Part shown: piece after piece, positions 43,608-54,285 of the stretch
Layout: each line of letters begins with the position of its first letter
Numbering within the stretch: the first letter of the stretch is position 1
Assembly: GCA_001939145.1 (NCBI GenBank)
Contig: LSRX01001112.1
Span: forward strand, 90,835 to 154,834
Length of the DNA: 64,000 nucleotides
Reading direction: 5' to 3'
DNA from: Symbiodinium microadriaticum
Taxonomy: Eukaryota; Sar; Dinophyceae; Suessiales; Symbiodiniaceae
Notes under the pieces: model-generated
Databases searched by the model: none
What the model saw: only the letters and a program-made list of their open reading frames with translations
Told to the model about the DNA's origin: nothing
Position numbers and translations under genes: made by a program

Positions 43608-44159
43608 TTACTCCCGGAGTCTTTGTGCTGTTGCTGGGCCGAGAAGAATACGCCAACATGGGAGGTGTGCATGGAAGAAAAACCACACCACGTTTTCACA
43701 ACTATGGTCAAAGGACACTTCCCATTCCGCAAGTAGAAAATGCATGTAGGACACGTCTTCCTCTGAGAGCGGGGGATCGCTGGGGTCAAGGCTATCAAAG
43801 TCCCGGAGCACCCTATCGAGGGCGCTTGCATACTCCTCAAGCTCAAAGAGAGTGGCAAAGAACCATCTCCATGAGATTCGCATGTCTCGTACGTAGAGGC
43901 GCATTCGTGCTGCGAGTAGGGATGCCATTCTAGGGGGCACCGTGTCAAGTACATCAAAAAGATGCCTTGGTAAAAGGGGGCGGCAGTCCCGAAGGTGCGG
44001 GGCCCCTGGTATTACGAAGCCGCCCGGGAGTTCCATGGCAGTTTCAGCTGTGTCACTCGGGCAGAAATGGCGGTGGGAATTAGGTGGCGTCCTGCCCCCC
44101 CCCTCTCGGGGCCTAAACCACGGACCTAGCAGTGTAGTTGCAAGTCTCGAAACTTCCAT
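43608..44159 (-). CDS. ORF of the train, unknown function
   Basis: ATG at 44159, 183 codons. MEVSRLATTLLGPWFRPREG, later LRDCRPLLPRHLFDVLDT and an aromatic-rich C-terminus (VVWFFFHAHLPCWRILLG). The frame is open further upstream to the stop of the RT fragment, so the start is provisional. No family recognised. Confidence 0.45.
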   Translation of the reverse strand: MEVSRLATTLLGPWFRPREGGGRTPPNSHRHFCPSDTAETAMELPGGFVIPGAPHLRDCRPLLPRHLFDVLDTVPPRMASLLAARMRLYVRDMRISWRWFFATLFELEEYASALDRVLRDFDSLDPSDPPLSEEDVSYMHFLLAEWEVSFDHSCENVVWFFFHAHLPCWRILLGPATAQRLRE

Positions 44160-44228
44160 CTCTGACGAGTCTGTTGTATCCAGGGGGAAAAGGGCCGACA
44201 CAGGGGTTGGCCAAGTGGGGGAAATGTT

Positions 44229-45120
44229 TCACAGCATCTTTCGGGCCGTACACAAAAGCCCTTCGCAGGAGGTCATGTTGTTGATCCTGCCGGTCGAAGG
44301 TGTTGTATAACGTAATCTGAGGTTCAAGCCGATGTCGCCTGTGAGTACACAAGGGTGCATGCAGGTCATGGGCATGGCAATAGGTAGGCCCTGGGCCTGT
44401 GGGGATGTGTCATGTAGGTATCCTACGAGCAGCCAGAGATGCAAGGCCTTGGCGTTATCAGATGTTTGCATAGGGTGATGCCTCTCTTGTAGCAGGAGCA
44501 CTTGTGTATTGTCCCTTGCCGGGGGGACAACTGTCACACTAACCCCAACCTCGTCAGAGTGTGCCCAAAGGAGGGCTCCCGCAGGTAGTTTACTGAGGGA
44601 GTGTACGAAGCAGACAGCATGGATGTAGTCCTCATCTGGGAAGAATCGGAAAGGTCGTAGAGCGGCGTCCTCGTTGTTGATGATAACCAGTTGTCGTCCC
44701 AACAAGTCCGTGTTGGGTCTGTCACGTTCCCAGTGGTTTCTCCAGAGTGGATATAGTTGCTGCCACATAGCTCTGTCCTGTGCTGCTGTCTCCCAAATCG
44801 CTGGGTGGGAGGCATCACGCATGGCCCCGTAGCATAACTGGAACTTCCGGAGAGGGGTATTGACAACCCAACCAGGCCAGGTGTCGCCCGACATCAGGGA
44901 GAACGTGGAGTATAAGCGCCACACAAGGTAGCGCAATGGCGTGTCCATCTGGTTCCGTATTACATGACCCCAGTAACGCCAGGTTTGCGTAGCCCATCGT
45001 TTGCTCCAGGGATCCATTCGCAGAGCCGTGAGGGTTGCTCTCGCGGCTCTCCTCTTTGAGACAGTATTGTGCAGGAATTCACCGAAAAAATCGGCCCTAA
45101 AGCCGAGCAGACCAACCAGG
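44229..45120 (-). pseudogene. C-terminal fragment of a LINE ORF
   Basis: From about 45120 the frame reads FFGEFLHNTVSKRRAARATL, then RMDPWSKRWATQTWRYWGHV, the tryptophan-rich post-RT region of LINE proteins, and continues ~240 residues to 44229. The RT palm is absent: the fragment is truncated at 45.12 kb, next to a TGCA/CA/TA simple repeat and one ambiguous base (45125). Confidence 0.5.
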
Positions 45121-45156
45121 AGCGNCAGCAATGACGCTTGCGGAGCTGCCCTGAGA

Positions 45157-45225
45157 TGCATGCATGCATGCATGCATGCATGCATGCACACACACACACA
45201 CATATATATATATATAAACCAGACA
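45157..45225. repeat. Compound TGCA, CA and TA microsatellite
   Basis: About eight TGCA units, then CA, then TA dinucleotides. Marks the 5' end of the LINE fragment. Confidence 0.95.
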
Positions 45226-46132
45226 TACACAGTTATGAGGAGGAGACTGCTTCTAGCTGAACTGCTCGTCTCACACAGGCTCCAAAGCATGCGCGAGCCA
45301 GATGAAGACCACTGGAACAAACGTTCTCCAAGCAGAGAGTCACACGCAATGGAGCCCAGCAGCAATAACCAGGCGCACGCGATCCGTCACCAGGTTCGTA
45401 GGATGGCGAGTGCCCTTGCAACGCTTGACCTCAAAGGGAGCGTTTCAAGAATCTAAGTGGGCTGTTGGATTCCGGGCTGGAAATGAGTCCAGTTGGTTTG
45501 ACTCGTGTCGACCGTCCCGAAACCGAAGACCAAGAGCGCCATATGCAGCATGGTAACATTGCCAGCATACGGCAAAGCATATTTCTCAAACCTCTTGCCG
45601 CCGTTTTCGACACTGTGCCGAGCAGCGGCTCAACATGCAAATCACGGCGGCACCGGAGTTTGAATTCGCACGGATACTTTCAAGGCTAAGTCTATACCTC
45701 TTGTGCAGATGGCAAGACAAGTGACCCCGGCACGCAGCCGCTCCAGTCTATTGTGTTGCTGTCTGGGGCTTGGGCCATGCTCTGGGCCTCTTCGATGCGC
45801 TTCATCTTCAGAAGCAAAGACTGTGAGCTGTCCTGAAAAGAAGTCGGCCAGCGGTGTTCATCAGTCCAGGTAAGTAGCTCGCCTGCACATCCTTGAGGAC
45901 CGCGATCAACAAAGGATCCTCCTCTGTAGGTCCCTGCAGGGAGCAAAGATGCTGTAGGACCCTGTGATCTGCCCCTTCCTTCCGTTAACGGTTGCCGACC
46001 TGATCCCGAATAACCTTCGTAACGTTGTCCTCTTGACGCCGATTCGATGGTTACCGTGCGCCTTACAATAAATATACAATATAGACTATAGATGCGTCAA
46101 TGGTCACAACTTCGGAGATCGTCGGAGCATGC
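45226..46132. other. No gene recognised
   Basis: Short open frames on both strands, none with splice context strong enough to call. Confidence 0.3.
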
Positions 46133-46262
46133 TGTGAAAGCAGCGGAATCCACTTAACTCTTGCTCACAAAGCAGCGCCTCCAATCGTATACCCAGCAAG
46201 CAAATACCAATGGCAAGGCAAAGCAATGCTGGAGATCGAATCAGAAGTCTAGTTTCCGCAGT
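46133..46262. repeat. Direct repeat A, copy 1
   Basis: Starts TGAAAGCAGCGGAATCCACT and shares CGCCTCCAATCGTATACCCA and GCTGGAGATCGAATCAGA with 46735-46876. The spacer between copies is rich in GGCAAGGC words. Confidence 0.75.
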
Positions 46263-46734
46263 AGCAGCAGTACTCGCAGGAAAGCACGGCAAAGCAGGCA
46301 AAGCACGATCGGCAGCAGAAGCAAGTGGATGCAGGTTGCGCGCGTTACCTGTTATCGCGGCGGCGCAAGGCAAAGGCGGCACTTGCGGCGGCAAGAACTC
46401 TGATCGGCCTCGGCAGGCGTGGCATGCAAAGGCGTAGCAGCGGCAAGGCTGGCAGGTATGGCGAGGCGAGCTGCGAGAGAACTATCATCGGGCTCCGCAT
46501 CATTCCGAGCAACCGGCGTCACTAGTGAAGAACCGACGGTCGAAGGAACACGGGGAGCCCCAATCGGAGTCATCGTCTCTCTGTGGTGCTACTTAGCACA
46601 GATCCGCACGGGGGGCAAGTGGCGCCAGGATACCGGTTGCATTTCAGGAGCCTGTCGGATAGATGACCGGAGTGCAAGGGCGGCAGCAGCAAGCAGATAC
46701 GCAATCGGAAGCAAGAGGTCCTACGGCTGATAAC

Positions 46735-46876
46735 CAGTGAAAAGCAGAGGAATCCACTCAACTCTTGGTTACAAAGTAGTGCGCCTCCAATCGTATACCC
46801 AGCGGCAGGGAAAGCAATAGCAATGGCAGGCAAAGCACTGCTGGAGATCGAATCAGAGTTCTAGTTTGCGCGGACC
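46735..46876. repeat. Direct repeat A, copy 2
   Basis: Same orientation as 46133-46262, with several substitutions and small indels. In the minus direction both encode a variant of LLCNQELSGFLCF, but no complete gene is visible. Confidence 0.75.
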
Positions 46877-48440
46877 TTTTGCTGGGGCCGCACGCGGAGT
46901 GCGTCTTCAGCAGTCAAGCTGCGAGTGAGACAAAGTTGGCATGATGCGTAACAAGCACCCAAGGTGTACGTGCACGCGAGTCAGTGACAAATCACGCATT
47001 CAATTTTTTTCCAACCCTCTCCGACGCCCACACTCGGCAGGTCAGGGCACTAGCAAAATCCTCGAAAACCCAGCCCGCATAGCACACACTGATGGCCACG
47101 CCTCTTGGAGACAGGCGCAAACAGTTAAGGATGGTTTTGACTGGTGCTTCCTGATCCTACCGCTATGGGCCCTACTGCTGCTTCACGATCCCTTCTCGTC
47201 GTCGATGAGACGTCTTGCAAGCTTCCAAGACGCATGCGTGTCCAAACCATGGAGCGGCTGAGGTGTCAGATAAATGAAGGGCCAATTCAAGCCATCTGCA
47301 GTTCATTGAGGCCTCTTCGCTTGCTTTCGGTCTTCGAACCTGAGACTACAACTCTCAAGTGGCAAATGTGCAGGTAAGTATCTCGAGGAATTCGATTTGC
47401 AAGATGAGCCATTCAACTCGATGTGCCGCTCGGCACAAACGCAACATGAACTCAAAACTGAAGCAAGGGTTAAACGCCTCGGGCATGTCAGCGGATGTTA
47501 TGTAGTGGCTAGTTTGAGGTTACTGCTCGGGGCATCGTGCGCGTATTCGCGGCTACGGCATGCTATGGTCACTAAGCTGCTTAATAACCGAAAGCAAAGA
47601 CATGGCAGGTCCCTTACAGGCCCTTTTACCTCATCCACCCCCAGGTTTGCTCGAGAGGCTCCGTTCTCTTGTGCGGGGGACTAGGCAGAGGGAGATGCTG
47701 TTGACGAATTTCAACTGCCTCAGTGTCAGGGTCCGAAATCATTTCAACAAACCTTGTCCAGCCCGCAGTTTAAACTGCCGAAGTTGGTTGACGTGTCGGC
47801 ACTTTTGTGTTGGTGTGTGGCGCAGGTCACAATCCTCAGCCACGGCCTTGTGGTGCTGCCTATCGGGGACGGAACACGTCTGTAAATGGCATTCGGCGCC
47901 TATGGGTCTAGCGATATGCTGGGCTCGCGGCGCTTACTGGAGTGGTGTCCTCAGAATGCTTAGGGAACGGCCCTTCGCACGGGTGCAGCTTGCAGTCGCG
48001 AATTGTGTTGAGAACACAGTCTGGGCCGACGGCCGGTGCAGTTAGCTGCAGACTGAGCAAGCTGGCAGGGCTCGTTGGATCTGCCCAAGTCTCCTCCTCC
48101 CATACGTAACGACGTAGGGGTAACCTACCCTAAAACTGCAAACGCCCTTTGGATTCGGAACCTGTCTCGAGTCTTTGCAAGGGATCCAGAGACGCGCTAG
48201 GGCTAGGAGTCTAGCAGCATGTCACACTCCTGTGATCGTGGGGAAATCGTGGGAGACCTGGCCACGGAGGCTGGCAGCAACGAGGTATCATTTGTGTGCA
48301 CTCCAGACCGGTCTCTCTGCCTCTGGTATCGTCTGATGCTCTGCAGGAATCACAAGGGCGTGGTCAATGCTTCCGGGCTTTGGAGACTCTAGTGGCCGAT
48401 TTAGGACGAAATGTCCCACTACTGACCTAGTTCTGCACAC
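46877..48440. other. No gene firmly recognised
   Basis: A plus-strand frame at 47560-48045 (161 codons, GLLERLRSLVRGTRQREML) has fair composition but no splice sites, motif or homologous copy. Otherwise only short frames. Confidence 0.3.
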
Positions 48441-48544
48441 CTGCCACGCTACTTGGTCTATGTCTGTGGCTGCCAAGAGTTGTTCAAGCTGCGCCATGTT
48501 GTCTAGCAGTTCAACCCCGCCTGCTTGCGGCGTCAGCACCAGAG
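48441..48544 (-). CDS. Candidate host exon
   Basis: Acceptor GTTTGGGAAG, donor TGGCAG/GTGTGC. Encodes LVLTPQAGGVELLDNMAQLE, then QLLAATDIDQVAWQ, a good helical coding stretch. The frame stays open past the donor to about 48288. Confidence 0.4.
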
Positions 48545-48860
48545 CTTCCCAAACAACGCAACGTCTGCAGCCCGTCCATCAGGTGCATCGAGCGCTTCAA
48601 TGCAACAGTGGGCTTGTGCAGTACCCTCAGCACCAGGAACAGTTCGGATTGAAATGGAACAGGCTTTGGAAGACGACTGCTGGCTCAAATCCGGGGTAAG
48701 ATCTGCAGTGTCTGCTGAGAATCACGATGTAGCTCCCGCAGGGCTGGCAATGGCTGGCATGCTCGGTGCGGGTAACTCTGCGGGTATGTGAAACTGAAGC
48801 TGAACATGGGTGGGTAGAGTGACTCGCACGACGGAAGCGGGAGGACTCAGATTCTGTAAC

Positions 48861-49086
48861 TTGTGGATTTATTGCAGGCTTTCCCGATCGTTTGGCCAAG
48901 TTGCTGCGACACGGAGGTGGTCAAGTCTGCGATGGATTCCCTGCATGGCAGCGGCAGCTCCTCGTCGAAGCAAGAACTTTGTGTAAACGCTTTGCCCCTA
49001 GCGTCCTTTACACGATTCAGCTGTGCATACCCTCCGTCATCATTGCTCTGCTCCCCAACTGACTCCTTTTCCTGCTTCGACCCCAT
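48861..49086 (-). CDS. Possible first exon of a host gene
   Basis: ATG at 49086: MGSKQEKESVGEQSNDDGGY, then DARGKAFTQSSCFDEELPLP and SIADLTTSVSQQLGQTIG. Hydrophilic and probably disordered start, then helical. The donor is uncertain: GTTACAG at 48860 is the only nearby GT; a GA-type donor after ATCGG is another option. Confidence 0.35.
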
Positions 49087-49149
49087 TGTTATTGCGAACG
49101 AAGATATCCGAAGATTCCGAAGATGACAAGTCGTCTTCGATTCGAGCTG

Positions 49150-49345
49150 AAAACTCCAAAATGCTGAGTCACGAGCTTTCGGTGCCCTGCGGCTCAACTT
49201 TTTGGAGTTTTCAGGCTTTGGAAAGCTCCAACATGATTTTTCCCTCCCACTTAGCTTGGACGAGCCCGCATGGCAGGTTGGAGCATGATGAGCCAGAGGG
49301 TTTCGGCGCTGCGCGCTGTGGCTCATCATTTTAGATTTTGCAGGT
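49150..49345. repeat. Two hairpin-forming repeats
   Basis: Hairpin 1 (about 49151-49217): GAAAACTCCAAAATGCTGAG paired with TTTTTGGAGTTTTCAG. Hairpin 2 (about 49285-49333): GATGAGCCAGAGGGTTTCGG paired with TGTGGCTCATCATTTTAG. Same family as 23424-23700. Confidence 0.65.
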
Positions 49346-49890
49346 CCTGAAAGCCCCGTGCGAATCCTTAATGGAGGTAGTTTACAAAACTTATGCAAGC
49401 TATTTAGACAGAGTACTTAACCGGCACCATTCTCAGATCCAGATACGAGCAATCGACACCCCAGCGGCTTCATCCCACCATAGCCGTTCGACCCGTTCAC
49501 GAAATTGGTTCGTGTCTCTGGGCTGCAGGCTTGAAGGGTTCGACCCATCTTTAGCATACAGATATCTAAGCACATTCACCACTAGGGCCTCCACAGAAAA
49601 AAACCGTGGCCCAATAGCTAAAAGGTCGTTTTACACTCACATCGTGAAGGACTCCGGGGGGGCCGCCCATCACAACGTGTACAGTTGCACACATCAAAGG
49701 TCGCATCAGGTTGCAGCGAGCAATCCGGGGGCTGCTGGACAAGAGCCTACCTGCACAGATCGCAAGCTGAAGTTGCCATGATTTTCTTCAGAAAACTTCA
49801 GACAGGTCGCTGTATGTGCCTCAATCAGAGGCCACAAATCTTTCCGGGAGGAGGGTGCTGCAAGTTTCTCTGTCAAGTTTTGAATCATGC

Positions 49891-49976
49891 AACACTGCTT
49901 CATTGAAACATATGCTTGCTCTCAAGCCGGTGTAACACTGCTTCATTGAAACATATGCTTGCTCTCAAGCCGGTGG
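49891..49976. repeat. Tandem duplication of 43 bp
   Basis: AACACTGCTTCATTGAAACA through CTCAAGCCGGTGT occurs twice back to back with no difference except the last base. Confidence 0.95.
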
Positions 49977-50027
49977 CCAGTACGTTCCTGCTCGTAGAGA
50001 TTCTAGTCTCTAGACTGCTTGCGTGTA

Positions 50028-50071
50028 TAGTATATATGTATACATATATATATATATATATATACAGAGAT

Positions 50072-50104
<33 letters not shown>

Positions 50105-50164
50105 TAAAAAAAAGACAGAGAGAAAGAAAGAGAGGGAGAAAGAGAGAGAGAGAGAGAGAGCGAG
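50028..50164. repeat. TA and GA microsatellites
   Basis: TA dinucleotides, then imperfect GA-rich runs with an A7 tract. Confidence 0.95.
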
Positions 50165-50374
50165 CGCGAGATCCAGCGCCACCTCCAGGGGTGTTTCGGC
50201 GGACTTCCGTCGTGCGAGCCTGCAGAGGTCCAAGCAATTCGACGCACAGGGATTTGCAGTGGCAGAAGGAAGTTTGTATGGTGGATACAGGATCGTTTAA
50301 TGTGCACGTTCTTCCTCCCTGCCCACTGGACAATCGCAGTCTCTCCGCGCGCAGATCCCTGCAGAAGGCTGGCA

Positions 50375-50436
50375 ACCACCGGATTAAGGACCTAAACCCA
50401 GTAAAACCACCGGATTAAGGACCTAAACCCAGTAAG
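50375..50436. repeat. Tandem duplication of 31 bp
   Basis: ACCACCGGATTAAGGACCTA through AACCCAGTAAA is repeated exactly at an offset of 31 bp. Confidence 0.95.
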
Positions 50437-51249
50437 CCACAGTTGAAGGGCAGCAGGCACATCGTTGATCTCTGCCCTGATTCAACATCGCCCCGTCGAA
50501 ACTGTGAGAGTGTCATGTCCTAATGCAGCCCGCCCCCCGGCCGTCCCGGGCCAGTTCGATGATTTTTAGATAGAATCTCGAGACATCCCAAGAGAACAGC
50601 TCTCGGGCTTTCTTGGAACCTCTCCTCCCCTGGCCCGTCCCGGGCCCCACTTTGGTGATTGTTCCATTGCTACAGAACGATGACGTGACGCTGGCACAAC
50701 TCATGTTGTTTGAGCAGGCTAACTCGTGCCTGCTATGCTTGCCTGCGTACGCACAAATCTAGTAATCATGAAGGTCGGATGTAGCACAGCACCTTCTTGG
50801 AAACATGCTCTGTCAAGATGAAACGAACTTGAGGCCAGCGGGTTGAAAAGTACGAGCCAGCGGCGTCATGTTTGTCTGCGAGTGCATGGCTTGCTCTCCT
50901 AGCACTTTTCGGAAATGGGGCAGGGCGGCATGCGACACGGAATCCAAATGTCTTTCCAATGTCTCTAACGCAACGGAAAGGTCAAGCAGCAGGCATGAAG
51001 CTTACGCATGCTTGAACAAGCGCAGTCGGAAGTCTGAACAGCCTCGGGGAAGCCTCAAGAGGCAGTTCATAACGCGGAGATGGTTTTAGCCGCGAATCCT
51101 GCAGAGGGCTTGTTTACAACGCCGATGCATGAATCGTCTCAATTCAGTCAACTCTTGCTGTAGTACGAGTACGAAGGACTGACCAATCCCGTCCTTCAAT
51201 GGGTTCACAGCATACTGTATGGCCACTTGTGAGACGATACCCAGGGTAC
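50437..51249. other. No gene recognised
   Basis: Two related GC-rich words (CCCCGGCCGTCCCGGGCC near 50535 and TGGCCCGTCCCGGGCC near 50631) surround a short segment; otherwise no structure. Confidence 0.3.
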
Positions 51250-51542
51250 CTCATCGTTCAGACATGAATCCTCATCACAGCAACCACTGCTAAGACTGCT
51301 AGAACTGCATTCGTGATGCCGGTGTTTGAAAGAATCTACCGTCCCCCCGCCTGCTGGCAATCGGAAATGCTGCGACTGTGCCGGCGGTGGCTGTGAAGGC
51401 TGTGGAGGCAGTGGCAAACAAGACGAAGAAGCCGATGGAGTCGCGGGAAGGGCCGGCCTGATTGGAGCGACATTCGATGCATGATCTCCCACATGCTGGC
51501 CCAGGCCGGCAATGTCGGCCAAGGTACATGGATCCAGTTCCA
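51250..51542 (-). CDS. Candidate host exon, Ser/Pro-rich
   Basis: Acceptor GAGTAGAAG, then ELDPCTLADIAGLGQHVGDH, a Pro/Gln/Ser-rich middle and a Ser/Cys-rich end (SSSSLSSGCCDEDSC), to GATGAG/GTACCC. A 58-bp GT-AG intron separates it from 51601-51722. Confidence 0.4.
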
Positions 51543-51600
51543 CTTCTACTCATCAAAGTTCCATAGCGGCTTTGCAGCGGCTTGCCCATGTTCCGCACAC

Positions 51601-51722
51601 CTGAGCAGTAATCACAAACATGGCTTGTGCTCGATTCTCCTGCTTCCGACAAGTCCGAAGATAAGTTGTTGGTTCCAGGAGGCTGGAAAGTTAGCTCGTC
51701 GGGCCTTTGAAGGCGCTGGTGG
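51601..51722 (-). CDS. Candidate host exon
   Basis: Acceptor GGAAAACTCAG, donor GCTCAG/GTGTGC. Encodes HQRLQRPDELTFQPPGTNNL, then SEAGESSTSHVCDYCS. Confidence 0.4.
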
Positions 51723-51902
51723 CTGAGTTTTCCCGTGGCAACCAACTGCCCTGCTTCATCCTGCTAGATCTGGCCAGGAGTGCCACATCTTTGGAACAAG
51801 CTACGCAGCACAAAAGATGCTCTTGCTTGCTGCTTCCGCCGTGGCACGGGTCACATCATTCACAGGGCAAAGCGATGGCAGCAGCATTTCGGGAATCCGA
51901 AC

Positions 51903-52150
51903 CTTGTAGTATGGCCTCGGCCACATCGGCTGCGCACCAGAACATCATTTCAGATTTCGCAAAAGACGGTGTAGATGTGTGTGAGAGGACACGTCTCCTA
52001 CAGCATCCGACAGCTTCTGCCACAACAGCCACCACAGTTCGTGAAGGGCCTCTGTGCTCGACTGCCTGGCCGAGAGCCGCCCGCGAGTCGTCCATCGCCC
52101 TGACAGTAGAAGTGCAAGCTCTGTACAGCGCCGCCCGCATGGTCTGGGGT
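51903..52150 (-). CDS. Candidate host exon
   Basis: Acceptor TGCTCGGTTGCAG, donor CTACAAG/GTTCGG. Preferred frame reads MRAALYRACTSTVRAMDDSR, then EMMFWCAADVAEAIL. A second frame that would be in phase with 52270-52419 is open for only the first half, so phase is uncertain. Confidence 0.4.
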
Positions 52151-52269
52151 CTGCAACCGAGCAGTGACTACATGCACGAATGCCGGTTCATTCACTATGG
52201 TCAGAGGTGAGCCCGCACTGCAAGCAGAAACGTACAACAGTCTGCCTTTGTGCGAGCATGCCAGGTCAC

Positions 52270-52419
52270 CCGCTGTTTCAATTTTGATGCCGTAGTGCAC
52301 GCGCAAATTGTACAGAATGCCCAGCCGAAGGCGTTATACTGGCGAGAAAGGCTATTACGGCCGCATACGCGGAGAATAACCCTTCGGCGAAGGGTCTCCA
52401 CTTCAAGAATCGAATTGTC
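52270..52419 (-). CDS. Host exon, phase 0 to 0
   Basis: Exactly 50 codons between TGTAGTTGCAG and CAGCGG/GTGACC. DNSILEVETLRRRVILRVCG, then a Cys/Trp-containing segment (FGWAFCTICACTTASKLKQR). The spaced cysteines could bind metal but no known finger is recognised. Confidence 0.45.
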
Positions 52420-52549
52420 CTGCAACTACACGGCCTCAAATGCCATGCTAGTTTTGGTAGCTTGGAGTATGCACTGATTGCCGTTTCGCGGGCCCAAGAA
52501 GATTAACTTCGACGGAGAAAGTGCACAAGTGTGCAACAGACATGGAAGC

Positions 52550-52724
52550 CTGCCCCAGGTTCGAAGCTCGTTGATCCCTCGGTGGCCTTTGCACGGCGCT
52601 CCGGGCTGGAGCGGCTCATCCAGGCATCGCTTCGAAATGGTGCAAACGAGCAAAGGAGTTCAGACGCTGTCGCCTTGCTTTTGCTATCGTCCGATTGGAG
52701 CTCAGTGCCATACTCATTGCCCAA
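52550..52724 (-). CDS. Candidate host exon
   Basis: Acceptor TTGAATGTACAG, then LGNEYGTELQSDDSKSKATA and FAPFRSDAWMSRSSPERRAK. The 3' limit is uncertain: GGGCAG/GCTTCC (GC donor) near 52545 is one option. Confidence 0.35.
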
Positions 52725-53349
52725 CTGTACATTCAATCTCGGTGACTGTGCTACAGCTTGATGCGTGAAACTGAGGTCACACCATGGTCGGCAATCAAGC
52801 TCAATGGATTCCAGGCTTTATTCGATATTTTTCGATCGATCCTACGCAACTTCGGCCATCGTATGCATGCTGGGCGACGAGTTTCAGGTCTGGGGCCTTA
52901 TTCAAAGGCCTTGAGGTTTGGACTTGGATTTTGTTGCCTCCCACCAGCTAGGACAGACGGGGTTTGGACTTGTTTTGCGGCTTTTCGGCGCCAGTTCAAG
53001 TTTCTGGTTTGGAGCCGGTTTGGACCTTCACAGATCGCTGCCGACCGTTGCCGACTGCAGAGCCAGGCTATCCGGCAGCCCGGCAGGCTGGGTGTGTCCG
53101 GCCGCGGTGGCAGCAGGCTTCAACGACTAAGTAGAAGGCACCGGGACTGCTTCTCTCGGACTGTTTGGTTCGTCAGGGCTTGTTGGCAGCTATGGGAGGG
53201 TGCTGTGAGGCATGTTGCAACGTTCGGATCATACGCTTCTGCGAACTTTTTCGGTGGAAACGGATCAGCCCCTGATTTAACTCGGGACCGGGTCCGCGGT
53301 TCAGCATGCACTCGCGGCTAGAAGGATCAGCAAGCAAAGGAACAGTTCA
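52725..53349. other. No gene recognised
   Basis: A plus-strand frame (52758-53321) is open but contains repeated GGTTTGGACTT words and no motif. It is probably non-coding. Confidence 0.3.
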
Positions 53350-54285
53350 GATCAAGAGAAAGGCATGGGCTTGTAAGCCCGACACGTGCGAAAACCAAAA
53401 ACCCCAAGAGGAGCAATTAGCTCTTGCGCAAGCCGAAAACCCTAACAAAAGAGTTGACAAAAGTACATAGTTCCGTAAACTCCCATCCTTAGAAGGGGTG
53501 CGAAACCCCAGAAAAGAAAGGAGTGGGTGGGTGCTGAAGCCCCAAACCCTAAAAGGAGCAGCCGTTGCCACAACTCAAACCAGCGAAAAGCTCAAAGGAG
53601 TGGGTGGGTGCGACATGCAAAAGCCCAAGCGGAGTGTGTGGGTGCCAAACGGTGCAAAGCCGAGCTCAAATGGAGGGGGTAGGTGCGAAACCCAAAACCC
53701 CTTAAGGAACCGCAAACGGTAACAGAAACGGGTGGGTGCGAAACCCGACACACTAAAAGGACACGGTGCTGAAAAAAACAAGAGTGGGTGGGTCCGAAAA
53801 CCCGCAACCCTGGGAAAGGAATGGGCGGGAGCGGAAACCCAAACCCGGAAAGTAGTTTTTCTGGCAAGCCCGAAATCCTGAAAGAAGTGGGTGGGAAACC
53901 TAAGACCTTAAACGAGTCGGTGGGTGCAAAACCTGAAAAGGAATACATCAACAACCCAAACCCCTCCCTAAAAGATCCAAACAGGAGCAGGCGGGTGTGG
54001 AAACCCAACACCTTAAAATGAGCTGTGGGTGTGGGTGCTGAAGCAAAACCCAAAAGGCGTATGTTCTGCGAAAACCCAAAACCCCAAAAGACAAGTAGCT
54101 GCTCCAGAAAATAACAAAGCCTTAAAAGGAGTGGGTGGAAGCCCGAAACCCTAAGAGGATTCAGCTGGTGCAAAACCCAAACCCCCAGAAACGCAAAAAA
54201 CGGGTGGGTGCGGACATCTCAAAAAACTGAGTGGGTGGCCCCAGCCTGAAGGAGTAGCTGGTGCGGACACCCAACTTCGAACAAG
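53350..54285. repeat. Degenerate minisatellite with CCCTAAA-like words
   Basis: About 15 loose units of 30-70 bp, each combining GGTGGGTGCGAAACCC with an AAACCCTAAAAGGAG-like word (examples at 53490, 53545, 53675, 53735, 54135). Exact AACCCTAA occurs several times. There is no fixed period and no credible gene. Confidence 0.7.

Larger units (their letters stand above)
38223..45120 (-). mobile_element. 5'-truncated LINE tail with a downstream train of ORFs
   Basis: Starts with the C-terminal part of a LINE ORF (WRYWGHVIRN) next to a simple repeat at 45157, then runs through at least seven more ORFs on the same strand, two of them separated by only 7 bp. The ORFs are mostly intact in this copy. 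Linking them as one element is inference from strand, spacing and lack of introns. The alternative is a LINE fragment beside an intron-poor host gene cluster. Confidence 0.5.

Noticed and set aside
47560..48045. 161-codon plus-strand ORF
   Set aside because: Fair composition but no supporting signal; kept only as a note in the gap description.
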